Shown: one piece after another, positions 24,925-33,257 of the stretch
How the letters are laid out: each line of letters opens with the position of its first letter
Position numbering within the stretch: position 1 is the stretch's first letter
Made by a program: the position numbers and the translations under genes
The notes under the pieces: generated by a model
Told to the model about the DNA's origin: nothing
Databases searched by the model: none
The model's input: only the letters and a program-made list of their open reading frames with translations
Assembly: GCA_963676075.2 (NCBI GenBank)
Contig: CAXXNZ010000011.1
Coordinates: 310,001 to 374,000, forward strand
Direction: 5' to 3'
Source: JAHJQZ01 sp963676075
Lineage (GTDB): Bacteria; Pseudomonadota; Alphaproteobacteria; Rhizobiales; Devosiaceae
DNA length: 64,000 nt

Positions 24925-25497
24925 TCATCCCCGGTTCACACGATCACCCGACCCTCTTCCCAAAACCGTACCGATCAGAATCCGTGCATCGAGCCAGATC
25001 GACCTTTCCTGCAAATACCGCAGGTCCCATTCCGCCAAGAGTGTGGGGGAACTCATGTCGATGTCGTTTATCTGCGCCAGACCTGTGATGCCGGGGCGGA
25101 TCGAAAGCACGCCACGCGCCTGACGTTCCGCGATGAGCTCAACCTGGTTCGGCAAACAGGGGCGCGGTCCGACCAGGCTCATTTGACCAAAGATGACGTT
25201 GAAAAGCTGTGGCAACTCATCGAGCTTTGTGCGCCGCAACACGGCTCCCACCCGCGTAACGGCAAGCTCAGACACCTCGTGCGTCGCGACCTGCGGGGTT
25301 GCAACGAACATTGTGCGGAACTTGTAGCAGATGAAGGTGCGGGCGTTTCGACCCACACGCGCCTGCCGAAAGAGAGCCGGTCCGGGTGAATCAAGACGGA
25401 CAACGGCCCAGATAATGGCAAAGACCCAGAAAAAAAGCAGAACGAACGTCAGCGAAACTGCCAGATCAAAGGATCGTTTGAGTGCAGAATAGAGCAT
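24925..25497 (-). CDS. Small phosphoglycosyl transferase (initiating sugar transferase)
   Basis: A 190-residue minimal member of the bacterial sugar transferase family, the length of PglC-type enzymes. It has one N-terminal hydrophobic segment (LAVSLTFVLLFFWVFAIIW), then ICYKFRTM, KLDELPQLFNVIFGQMSLVG with the catalytic Asp-Glu pair, and RPGITGLAQINDIDM. It would attach the first sugar phosphate of a repeat unit to undecaprenyl phosphate at the cytoplasmic face. The start is ATG 25497 with a weak ribosome site. Its presence along with the ExoY-like enzyme means two repeat units can be primed from this locus. Confidence 0.92.
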   Translation of the reverse strand: MLYSALKRSFDLAVSLTFVLLFFWVFAIIWAVVRLDSPGPALFRQARVGRNARTFICYKFRTMFVATPQVATHEVSELAVTRVGAVLRRTKLDELPQLFNVIFGQMSLVGPRPCLPNQVELIAERQARGVLSIRPGITGLAQINDIDMSSPTLLAEWDLRYLQERSIWLDARILIGTVLGRGSGDRVNRG

Positions 25498-25836
25498 GTT
25501 CAGTCTCGGGACGTGTCGGTCTGGGGTTCTGATGAACCGTTTTGGTTCCTCGATCCAGCATTTGTTGATGCGCTCGACGAGAGACGGCCCTGGCCGAGGA
25601 AACGGATTGCCGGCATCGCAAAGTTGGATCTGAGTTTTGCACCGCCATTCGCTCCGTCTCGCTTCTCTGGAATTGAACTGCTGCCGGGGACCTAAGCCTT
25701 ATATTTCCTCCAGGAAGTCGGGCGTCTCGAAGGTTTCCAGTGTCACTGGACCTTCCGGCAATCGCGTATCGACACGGGTCCTTTTCATTGCGGCGTCACG
25801 CATCGTCGGCGTGGCAAACCTATTGGACATTGCAGG
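25498..25836. other. Intergenic region with no supported gene
   Basis: About 340 bp between the SGNH hydrolase end and the small sugar transferase start, all on the minus strand. A promoter for the transferase may lie here, but none stands out. A 13-base match to the SGNH gene (GGTTCCTCGATCC, opposite strand) was judged chance. Confidence 0.35.
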
Positions 25837-27105
25837 CTAAAGCGCCGCGTCGATCTGTTCCGCCAACCAAGCCCCAAGCGTCCGGTGGCCGGAGTTGTCG
25901 GGATGCGTTGTGTCGGCTTTTGTGTATTCAACGCTTTCCGGATCGAGGAACCAGAAGCCGCCACGACTGCCCATCGCGGCTTGAATGGCCGATTTGGCGG
26001 CGGCGTAATCAGCATCAGTTGACGGGGCAGTCGGATTCCAGCTCCCGACGACAAATACGAGAGCATCAGGCAATTTCTGGCGGATGATGTCGAAGCACGT
26101 GCTCGCGGCGTCCTCAATGCCGGGCATCCCAAGGTCATTGATACCCATAGCAACGACAACGACATCAACCGACCCAAAGGCGATGCAACGGTCGAGATCG
26201 GCGGCGACGCGCGTCGGGAGCGCAAAAAGCGTTCCGGACTGCGTGTTCACATAGCCTGTCCCGCCAACGCCGGATGCCCACAGTTCGGCACCGAGATAAT
26301 CGCTGGCGACCGTGACATAGCCGTCATCCTGATGGGTGGCGCCGGTGCCGGTAGTAAAGCTGTCGCCAAGAACAATGCCGCGAAGCTGCTTTGTGGCGGG
26401 CTTGGTCAGCGTATCACCGGCGGCAACATGGATGCCGTCGATGGCCCAGGCCGCAAAGCTCTCGATCGTGATCGTCCGCTCTGCCTTGGTGCCAAAATCC
26501 AGAACAATGAAGACGCGACCGCCGTCCGCGCCGGCAACCATGTGGTCGCGATCGACATAGTGCCCATCGACAATGAAGCGATAGGCGTCGTTTCCGCTCG
26601 AACTGAGCACGCGAAATGCAATCCGCTGCGCATTGGCGACCGTTGTCACGCGCCAGCCCGTGGCGTCCTCGGTTGTCGTGACATTGCCGTTGGAGTCGCC
26701 GCGCGTCGTCACAGGAAAGCGGCGGTAGTCATCAAAGAACGTGGCGCTGCCACCTCCCTCGCACAATGCAACGTCCGTCAACGTCCCTGCGGCATGCCGA
26801 TAGGAGACGGTCATATCCTCGTAGCCAGGACCGGGAGAAGCTCCGTCGACCGCCCCAAATTGCGGATCGGGGACGATGATGGTCGGTGGGTCCGCCATCA
26901 AGGCGAGGGTCTGCGGGTTGCTCGAAAAAAGCCGGCTCTTCTTGGAGCAGGAGAGGACGACCGAACCGATGCCCATGGAGAGTCCGATCATCAAAACGCT
27001 TCTCCGCGTTGGAAAGCGGCGCCGTGGCTCTTCGTCTTGGCGGAGGCGAACCGTTTGCGTGCGCGCCAAAATAGCCTGTCGATCATCTTCATCTCCGAAC
27101 TTCAT
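25837..27105 (-). CDS. SGNH/GDSL hydrolase, probable exported lipoprotein
   Basis: A 422-residue protein. The N-terminus has FPTRRSVLMIGLSMGIG then VVLSC, i.e. a twin-arginine-like n-region, a hydrophobic core and a possible lipobox Cys near residue 53. The SGNH blocks are clear: block I GIVLGDSFTTGTGA (catalytic Ser), block II Gly in ASGVGGTGY, block III MGINDLG (Asn), and block V TTHPDNSGH (Asp-x-x-His). A beta-rich region of about 160 residues precedes the catalytic domain. Such enzymes deacetylate or acetylate glycans. The acetyltransferase gene lies close upstream, so it may trim the same acetyl groups (inference). ATG 27105 follows GGAGGT by 7 nt, a strong ribosome site. Confidence 0.87.
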   Translation of the reverse strand: MKFGDEDDRQAILARTQTVRLRQDEEPRRRFPTRRSVLMIGLSMGIGSVVLSCSKKSRLFSSNPQTLALMADPPTIIVPDPQFGAVDGASPGPGYEDMTVSYRHAAGTLTDVALCEGGGSATFFDDYRRFPVTTRGDSNGNVTTTEDATGWRVTTVANAQRIAFRVLSSSGNDAYRFIVDGHYVDRDHMVAGADGGRVFIVLDFGTKAERTITIESFAAWAIDGIHVAAGDTLTKPATKQLRGIVLGDSFTTGTGATHQDDGYVTVASDYLGAELWASGVGGTGYVNTQSGTLFALPTRVAADLDRCIAFGSVDVVVVAMGINDLGMPGIEDAASTCFDIIRQKLPDALVFVVGSWNPTAPSTDADYAAAKSAIQAAMGSRGGFWFLDPESVEYTKADTTHPDNSGHRTLGAWLAEQIDAAL

Positions 27106-27217
27106 CAGTCGACCTCCATGCTAGGCAACCAAGGACAGCACGTGGATAACTCGCGTTTCTTGTCGAATCTGTTGCGTTCGGAAGACGGCTTCAGAGCAGA
27201 CATCCCTGGTCCCTTCC

Positions 27218-27559
27218 TCACCTGTCTCTTCGAAGATCTGTCCTGGTGGAGCGCCCGGCAAATCGCATTTCGCGCTTGAGCACATCGATGCCAACGGCCA
27301 TCAGCAGCGCCACCGACATCGTCCAGGCGCTATCGGAAAGAGCGCCTGGAATATCGACACCACCGCCGGTCGCATTTTGCTCGATTGCATCGACCAGCTC
27401 GTTCAGCCCCTGAACGGCACCAACAACACAGAAGGCGACCCACGGCCGCCGGATCAGAACAAAGGCAAGCAGAAAGACGATCAGTCCCGAAACAAGGTGC
27501 AACTGAACGGGTGTCATCCCTAACCCGTTGACGAACAGCATCTTGAAGGCGTGCCACAC
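27218..27559 (-). CDS. Small integral membrane protein, VanZ-like look
   Basis: A 113-residue protein with three hydrophobic segments: LHLVSGLIVFLLAFVLI, VAFCVVGAVQGLNELVDAI and TMSVALLMAVGIDVL. The acidic residues in the second segment and the size recall VanZ-like proteins found near polysaccharide genes; the match is weak. The start is GTG 27559, one base after the acetyltransferase stop (TGA-C-GTG), so translation is likely coupled; the longer open frame to 27712 is only the shadow of the upstream gene. Its function is unknown. Confidence 0.68.
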   Translation of the reverse strand: MWHAFKMLFVNGLGMTPVQLHLVSGLIVFLLAFVLIRRPWVAFCVVGAVQGLNELVDAIEQNATGGGVDIPGALSDSAWTMSVALLMAVGIDVLKREMRFAGRSTRTDLRRDR

Positions 27560-27560
27560 G

Positions 27561-28166
27561 TCAGTCTGCGTGCCCGCGGACAAAACGGGGGCGAGGCTTG
27601 AGCATCTTCGCGGGATTGCCGGCATAAACCGTCCACGGATCGAGATCCTTGAACGCAACGCCGCAGGCACCGAGCACCGCACCTTCGCCGACAGCGACGC
27701 CCGGGCCAACAAAGGCGTTGGCAGCCACCCAGGCGTTGGCGCCGATCGTGATCGGCCGGACGATCAACTGGAAGTGCGGGTCGGCGATGTCATGCGTGCC
27801 GGAGACCAGGTGGGTGAACTGGGACACGATGGCGTAGTCGCCCAAATGAATCCGGCCTTGGCAATAGCAGTTCACCTCGGGTCCCATGACGGAGTAGTCG
27901 TCCATCTCGAGATTGGGGGGGAACCACACGCGCGTACTGCCGTATATTCGGACCTTCTTTCCGATCTTTGCGCCAAACAGGCGTAAGACGGCGCAGCGCC
28001 AGCCATGCAACGGCGGTGGCGTCCACCTGCAAAGGACCAGCCACGCTAACCCGAAGAGAGCCCGATGCGCCCTGTTGCCGAAGGAAAAACTCGGCGCTCC
28101 GGAAAACACGTCGTGCTTGGCGGCATCGAGCAGATTGCTCTCCTCGACTTTGTCCGTTTGGGTCAT
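27561..28166 (-). CDS. Acyltransferase with left-handed beta-helix, WcaF/colanic-acid type
   Basis: A 201-residue protein. Hexapeptide repeats run from about residue 65: GAKIGKKVRIYGS, DDYSVMGPEVNCY, GDYAIVSQFTHLVSG, and then the catalytic His region THDIADPHF, followed by ITIGANAWVAANAFVGPG and VAVGEGAVLGACG. The ending is DPWTVYAGNPAKMLKPR. This is the WcaF/NodL-like group that puts acetyl (from acetyl-CoA) on polysaccharide sugars. ATG 28166 lies one base past the stop of the upstream glycosyltransferase, with GGTGA before it, so they are coupled. The open frame continues to 28388 only as a shadow. Confidence 0.9.
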   Translation of the reverse strand: MTQTDKVEESNLLDAAKHDVFSGAPSFSFGNRAHRALFGLAWLVLCRWTPPPLHGWRCAVLRLFGAKIGKKVRIYGSTRVWFPPNLEMDDYSVMGPEVNCYCQGRIHLGDYAIVSQFTHLVSGTHDIADPHFQLIVRPITIGANAWVAANAFVGPGVAVGEGAVLGACGVAFKDLDPWTVYAGNPAKMLKPRPRFVRGHAD

Positions 28167-28167
28167 T

Positions 28168-29358
28168 TCACCCGGCCTCCACTTGCATGCGCCGTGTCTG
28201 CCGGGCCTCGCTCGTTCGCTGAAGCACGTCCAGCAGATCGCTGGCGGCACCTTCAACGCTGAAATGGTGTTCATAGCCGGCCCGTGCCTTCGTGCCCATG
28301 AGCTTGCGTTGATCCTCAGACATCGCGAGAAAGCGCTTGAGCAGGTCGTTCGTGCCATCGAGCGTGTCGGACGCGACAAGGCCACCACCGCTTTCCTCGA
28401 CCTCGCGCCAGATATTGACTTTGTCCGTGATCAATACCGGCGTGCCAGCCGCCATAGCCTCGGCAACGACGATGCCGAAATTCTCCTGGTGCGAAGGCAG
28501 TATGAAAGCTTGCGCCGAGCGAAAGGCGCCCCATTTGACATCGCCTTGCAGCATGCCCGGAAAATGCACGCGATCGCCTACTCCAGCCTTTGTCGCCTGC
28601 TCCCTGAAATCTCCGACAAGCCCCACCTGGTCCGGTCCGGCAATAACGAGGTTGAGCTCGGGATGACCTGCCGCGATCCGGGCGAACGACTCGATCAGAA
28701 GATCGCAACCTTTCTTGGGGTGGATGCGGCTGAGAAACAGAAGGAATGGCCGGCTTTCCAGCGCCGGGATGGCGTTTCGGAAAGCTTCATTCTGAGCTGG
28801 GTTCGCAGGCGGTGCATCCGAAGTTCCGAAAGCCACAACGCGCTCGGCATAAGGAGGGCCATGAAAGACTCCTCTGGCCAGTCTTTTTTCTTCCTCGCAG
28901 GTGAAGAGCACGGTCTCCGCCTTCCTGAGAACACGGCCAAGGAACAACCACCAGAAGATCTGTTTGGCCACATGCTTCAGGGGGTAAGCCCGACGGAACC
29001 AGGGATCCATCATGCCATGCGTAAAGACCACATAAGGCAACCCGGCTTTGGCCATGGCGAAACCGCCACCTGTCGTGGCATGGGTCCAGAGCCCCTCGAT
29101 AATTCCGACATCAAAGCGCGCCGCATTTGCGGTCAGCCAGGCAGACAGCCTTGGCGTGTATCCGTATTTTCGGATAAACCGGCCGACTGCATGAACCGGG
29201 AAACCATAGCTGCCCAGAAAACGTGCATCCGGTTCGTCGAGGCAAAGGACCTCGATCTCGTGTCCGCGCTTCAGCAGGGCTTCTGTTGAAACACGCAGGG
29301 CCTCCACCGTTCCGCCAGCGGTCGGGTCGAGCGTGTCGATGATGCGAAGGATCCTCAT
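28168..29358 (-). CDS. Glycosyltransferase family 4
   Basis: A 396-residue GT-B protein. It starts MRILRIIDTLDPTAGGTVEAL, the usual glycine-rich loop. The donor domain has LLFLSRIHPKKGCDLLIESF and LVIAGPDQVG. The EX7E motif is ENFGIVVAEAMAAGTPVLIT. The sequence resembles WcaC/WcaI-type and rhizobial GT4 enzymes; the sugar is unknown. It overlaps the upstream glycosyltransferase gene by 4 bp (ATGA) and couples to the acetyltransferase downstream. Confidence 0.9.
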   Translation of the reverse strand: MRILRIIDTLDPTAGGTVEALRVSTEALLKRGHEIEVLCLDEPDARFLGSYGFPVHAVGRFIRKYGYTPRLSAWLTANAARFDVGIIEGLWTHATTGGGFAMAKAGLPYVVFTHGMMDPWFRRAYPLKHVAKQIFWWLFLGRVLRKAETVLFTCEEEKRLARGVFHGPPYAERVVAFGTSDAPPANPAQNEAFRNAIPALESRPFLLFLSRIHPKKGCDLLIESFARIAAGHPELNLVIAGPDQVGLVGDFREQATKAGVGDRVHFPGMLQGDVKWGAFRSAQAFILPSHQENFGIVVAEAMAAGTPVLITDKVNIWREVEESGGGLVASDTLDGTNDLLKRFLAMSEDQRKLMGTKARAGYEHHFSVEGAASDLLDVLQRTSEARQTRRMQVEAG

Positions 29359-30470
29359 GCGAGCGCCTCCAGCAAGCCGACGAGATTGGACCGAAAATGC
29401 TTGTCGAGATAACGGGTACGCACCTTTTCCGCGCCGCTTTTCCCCATCTTCGAGGCCAATTCGGGGTCCAGGAGAACAAGCGCAATCTTGTCGGCCAGCG
29501 CATCGGTATTGCGTGGATCGGCGGTAAAACCATCGACGCCGTCGGTGACCACCTCCTGGGCCGCATCGTCGGTGCCGCAGATGACTGGAATTTCGTGCCG
29601 CCAGGCTTCGAGGTAAACGATGCCGAAGCCTTCCTTGGACGATGGCAGCACGAACACGCCGGCTCTGGCGTAACAGTTCATGAGCTCTTCATCGGACACT
29701 CGCCCCAGAAAGCGGATGTTATCCGAGACCCCGAGTGTTTCCGCGAGCTGTTCGAGTTCCGGCCGCAAAGGACCGTCCCCAACGACCTCGAGCGTAATTT
29801 CAGGCACGCGTTCGCGTAAAACAGGCAGAGCCTTGATGATGGAGTCGACGTTCTTGGTCCGGTCGTGCCAGTCGAAGCGGGTGACAGTGAGAATGGTCTT
29901 GCTGCCTGGTTGGTGATTTGCAGGCACGGACAACGGATCGACGGCATTTGGAAAAACGATGTATTTTTCCGGCGGCACGCCAAACTCACTCGACATGCGG
30001 TTTGCCGTGAATTGGCTTACGGATGCGATACGATCCACCCATCTGAGCAGGGGCGAGTCATACGGTCGGCGCAAGCGGAAGGCGGGGTCATTCCAGACGT
30101 CGTCGCCGTGGACGAAGAGCAGCAATTTAGCTCTCGGATTGGCCAGCTTGCAGAGTGCGGCGACCGGCAGAAGGTTGATGTGTCCGGCAAGGATGATATC
30201 CGCGGATCGCGCCGCCTTCATCGCGCCAGAGATGAATTTGAACCGATGGCGACCATGTCCGATCAACTGGGCGCCCGTGTCCGTCGGCAGATCCTCAGCT
30301 GTGTCATCCATGAAGTGAACGACGGGCGCCGGTCCGTTGCACGCTTGCGAGGCCGAACACAGTCCGCCGATTACCCGTTGATTGAATCGCTGAATGCCGC
30401 CCATGCGCGAATATGTTGCCAGAGCGAGAAAAAGAACGCGCGGTGCGGACTTTGTTGCAGATGTGCCCAT
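29355..30470 (-). CDS. Glycosyltransferase family 4
   Basis: A 371-residue GT-B protein. The acceptor domain begins RVLFLALATYSRMGGIQRF. Mid-protein HGDDVWNDPAF and SVSQFTANRM are typical of the GT4 linker. The donor domain has ILTVTRFDWHDRTKNVDSII. The EX7E motif is EGFGIVYLEAWRHEIPVICG. The TGATG overlap (one base) with the upstream CgeB-like gene and ATGA overlap with the downstream glycosyltransferase show a tightly coupled operon. Confidence 0.9.
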   Translation of the reverse strand: MGTSATKSAPRVLFLALATYSRMGGIQRFNQRVIGGLCSASQACNGPAPVVHFMDDTAEDLPTDTGAQLIGHGRHRFKFISGAMKAARSADIILAGHINLLPVAALCKLANPRAKLLLFVHGDDVWNDPAFRLRRPYDSPLLRWVDRIASVSQFTANRMSSEFGVPPEKYIVFPNAVDPLSVPANHQPGSKTILTVTRFDWHDRTKNVDSIIKALPVLRERVPEITLEVVGDGPLRPELEQLAETLGVSDNIRFLGRVSDEELMNCYARAGVFVLPSSKEGFGIVYLEAWRHEIPVICGTDDAAQEVVTDGVDGFTADPRNTDALADKIALVLLDPELASKMGKSGAEKVRTRYLDKHFRSNLVGLLEALA

Positions 30471-31501
30471 CAGTTCATCCCCCCGGTCGCCTGCAATTCA
30501 TCAAGTATATTGCGCATGAGCACTTCATTGTACGTGCCATTGGCGATACTGCGTGCGTGGCCTGCGGCAGCGACCGACCTTCGCAAATTGTCATCGTTGA
30601 GCAGGCGGTGGCATTGCACGGCGCATTCCTCCTCATCATCGAAGAACAACGCCTCTTCTCCCTCCTTGAAGAGTTCAAGGTGATGAGGCGTCCGCGGAGC
30701 TATCATCGCCGTGCCGATGGCCGGGATTTCGGCGGTACGCGTCGTGTGCAGATCATGGTTTGCCGGATTGAGCAGGACCAGCGCAATTTTGGCGCCGGCA
30801 ATAGCCTTCGTGTAGTCGTCGCCCGCCAGATATTCCGGACTAACCGCATGCGCCATCCGGTTGTAGTTCGGGGCACGGTGCCACCTCGGACCATAGACGC
30901 GCAATTTGATGCCGCGCTCCAGCAGGCCAGCAAAAAAGTCGTCCCTGCCGGGCATCCATGTCCCGACAAAGACAACGTCCGATGCCCATCTTTCCCGGTT
31001 TTCGTCCGTCAGGGCGACCGGTTGGTGCACCACTTCGTCCGCGCATTGCCAGATCAGCATTGAGCGCCGCACGCTGCGGGCACGCATCTGTTCTTCGAGA
31101 CCGACCCGACGAACGGCCACACAAAGGTCGTAACCGGGCAGAGCCCGCCTCATCAATGTCCATCTCTTGCGCTCGGCCGGCGGGTCGCAATAAGGGTTGT
31201 CGGCATTGTAGTTTGCCGTCAGGGGCGACGCCGCGCGAATGACCGCAAGCGCAGACGGACCTATGACGTCCCCGGAATCGACAAGTGCAATCTCATAGCG
31301 CTTGTCGCCAAGCGATCGCTTGAGGAAGCGAGCAACAAGTGTGTCGAGGCCAAGCCCACCCAACCGGTTAAGATACTGCCCCCAGATCCGCGGCAGGGCG
31401 TCGTAGGGCGACACATGCTCGACCTCATGTCCAAGCCTGACCAAGGCCTTGGCGCGCTGCAAGCTGGTCCCCGACCGGGCTCCAATATACAAAACAAGCA
31501 T
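30470..31501 (-). CDS. CgeB-like glycosyltransferase
   Basis: A 343-residue protein of the spore-maturation CgeB-like GT-B group. The N-terminus is LVLYIGARSGTSLQRAKAL. Next come LTANYNADNPYCDPP (the Y-N-x-D-N/D-P box usual in this group) and VVFVGTWMPGRDDFFAGL opening the second domain. Later boxes are YGPRWHRAP and TTRTAEIPAIGTAMIAPRTP, then HLELFKEGEEALFFDDEEE. These proteins occur in capsule and glycosylation loci, but few have a known substrate. The ATG directly follows the TAG of the polymerase-like gene (TAGATG), so the genes are read together. Confidence 0.85.
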   Translation of the reverse strand: MLVLYIGARSGTSLQRAKALVRLGHEVEHVSPYDALPRIWGQYLNRLGGLGLDTLVARFLKRSLGDKRYEIALVDSGDVIGPSALAVIRAASPLTANYNADNPYCDPPAERKRWTLMRRALPGYDLCVAVRRVGLEEQMRARSVRRSMLIWQCADEVVHQPVALTDENRERWASDVVFVGTWMPGRDDFFAGLLERGIKLRVYGPRWHRAPNYNRMAHAVSPEYLAGDDYTKAIAGAKIALVLLNPANHDLHTTRTAEIPAIGTAMIAPRTPHHLELFKEGEEALFFDDEEECAVQCHRLLNDDNLRRSVAAAGHARSIANGTYNEVLMRNILDELQATGGMN

Positions 31502-33175
31502 CTAAAATTGCCTTTTAACTTTAGAACGCGAACGCTGCCCTGCAATTAGGCGCGTCGCGTAGTACAAACAAATATAAGTGAATACGTCTTGCGCTACTTG
31601 CCTAATAATTACTTCGAGATAATCTGCTGCAGACTCATCTACAGCGCCTGTAAGGAACACTTTACCAATATTAATTGCAAGTACAGGAGATAAGAACAGA
31701 AATGATTTGTCGACTCTGATCGCGAAGCCATCAAAAACAGGAAATTTGATGAGCATTATTACGAACAAGAAGACCGGAAAGGCGCCCCCCATAACCGTCA
31801 ATCCGTCCGCGATGCTTGATCCCGTTTTTTGACCGCCGAGTGGGATGCCTCTTATGTAATAATTGTACCAATCACCGGAAGAATAGTTATATTTACTCTT
31901 GTCATAACCTGGATAAAAAGCAGTCACTATTGGCTCTGGAAATACCCTTGCAATCCTTGTGAAAAATTGATTCACAGATTCTGCCCTCCCATCCTCCATG
32001 AGAAGGTTTGAAAGAAAGAAATTTATGTCAATGAACTTGGTCTGCGCGAGGCGGGTCAGAAATATATTATCCAGATATGCTTCCGAGTAGCGCCCGCTCA
32101 ACGCCATGGCATCGAATTTCTTCCGCGCATCGAGAGCATCCTGATTTTGCGCGACAGCCAATGTCTGGCTGATCAACTCAAGACCGGAAATGTCGCTTCG
32201 CTCCGAACGAACGATGACCATTGCGGTGCCGAGATCGGACAAAGCCGCTGCTGGAATAATGGCGATTACGCCGACGAATATCGCCACCGCAATCTGGTTA
32301 CGCCTGACGATTAGGTTGCCGGCAAGAATGGCGACCATCAGGCAAAGTAGGATCAGCAGAATACCTTCCGCAAACACGCCTCGGCTGTTTCGGGCCACGG
32401 CGATAGCGACGATGAGCATGAGATAGGCGGCCTGCAAAAACCAGTTGGTTCGCTTTGCCCCCCACGCCTTGCCAAACAGCAATTTGCCGACAGGGATCAG
32501 GAACGGCGCGAGCGCATAAGGCGCGAAGCCAGCGAGAAACTTGAACCCGATATTGCCGTAGTTGTCCTCGTTCCAACGATCGACATTCGTGTACCAGGAG
32601 GCGAACGATCCAATAAAACCCATCAGCCACAGCTGGATTTCTGCCGGTGCACGCATCAAGGACAAAGGCGCATACACCCATGAGGTGAGAAACGTGCGAA
32701 ACCGGCGGGCAAGTGTGCTTTTGGTGTAGATGAAGTGTGTTGCAATCAGCATAAGCTGAAATGCCGTCACGGTCAGAAATGTCTGCACGGGAACATCGAG
32801 ATTGTACGAAAGCGGCTTCAACCATAGCGTTTGCCCCAAAAGCGCAACGCTTGATGTTGTCAGATTGTAGCCGATCAGCATTGTTATGGATGCTGGGAAG
32901 GCGGCAAAACGCCGCCAATCGATGCAATAGAGCACGGTCACAATCGCCGAGACCAGGGCCGCTGTCGTCGCTACGATATTGACAAAGCTCGACTCGATCG
33001 CCAGTTGCATGACAGCAATCAAGGGCAGAACAAACAAGATGATCGAGCGGTAGCGTCTCAAGCGAATGATTGCGGCGATGTTCTGAGTATCACTTGAGGG
33101 GCCGGTGGGTACGGCGATGGCACTCCTCATGACGCGATACCGGGCATAAACGAACGATGACGGGCTTGCCGACAT
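31502..33175 (-). CDS. Polytopic membrane protein, probable Wzy-type polymerase
   Basis: A protein of about 557 residues with some 10-12 hydrophobic segments and a large polar loop (about residues 300-430: LDARKKFDAMALSGRYSEAY through KSKYNYSSGDWYNYYIRG). This layout is typical of Wzy polymerases, which have little sequence conservation. The 3-prime third is low in G+C (hand count about 41% over 31501-31980), unlike its neighbours, a common trait of wzy genes and a sign of transfer. The start is ATG 33175 or 33130; the frame is open to 33655 but that part overlaps the upstream glycosyltransferase. Function is inferred from topology and position among glycosyltransferases and a flippase. Confidence 0.72.
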   Translation of the reverse strand: MSASPSSFVYARYRVMRSAIAVPTGPSSDTQNIAAIIRLRRYRSIILFVLPLIAVMQLAIESSFVNIVATTAALVSAIVTVLYCIDWRRFAAFPASITMLIGYNLTTSSVALLGQTLWLKPLSYNLDVPVQTFLTVTAFQLMLIATHFIYTKSTLARRFRTFLTSWVYAPLSLMRAPAEIQLWLMGFIGSFASWYTNVDRWNEDNYGNIGFKFLAGFAPYALAPFLIPVGKLLFGKAWGAKRTNWFLQAAYLMLIVAIAVARNSRGVFAEGILLILLCLMVAILAGNLIVRRNQIAVAIFVGVIAIIPAAALSDLGTAMVIVRSERSDISGLELISQTLAVAQNQDALDARKKFDAMALSGRYSEAYLDNIFLTRLAQTKFIDINFFLSNLLMEDGRAESVNQFFTRIARVFPEPIVTAFYPGYDKSKYNYSSGDWYNYYIRGIPLGGQKTGSSIADGLTVMGGAFPVFLFVIMLIKFPVFDGFAIRVDKSFLFLSPVLAINIGKVFLTGAVDESAADYLEVIIRQVAQDVFTYICLYYATRLIAGQRSRSKVKRQF

Positions 33176-33257
33176 CCGTGTGCAAGGCCGGCGCTGCAGG
33201 TCAGGACGCCAAACGCTTGCTGGATGCATGCAAGCTGTTTCGAAATTGCAGATATGC

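Noticed and set aside
25513..25695. A plus-strand peptide containing FWFLDPAFVDAL, like FWFLDPESVEY of the SGNH hydrolase on the other strand
   Set aside because: Only about 13-16 bases match and no other SGNH block is near; chance is more likely than a duplicated fragment.
27913..29289. A 458-codon open frame on the plus strand
   Set aside because: It lies opposite the acetyltransferase and a GT4 gene; the translation has no recognisable features.
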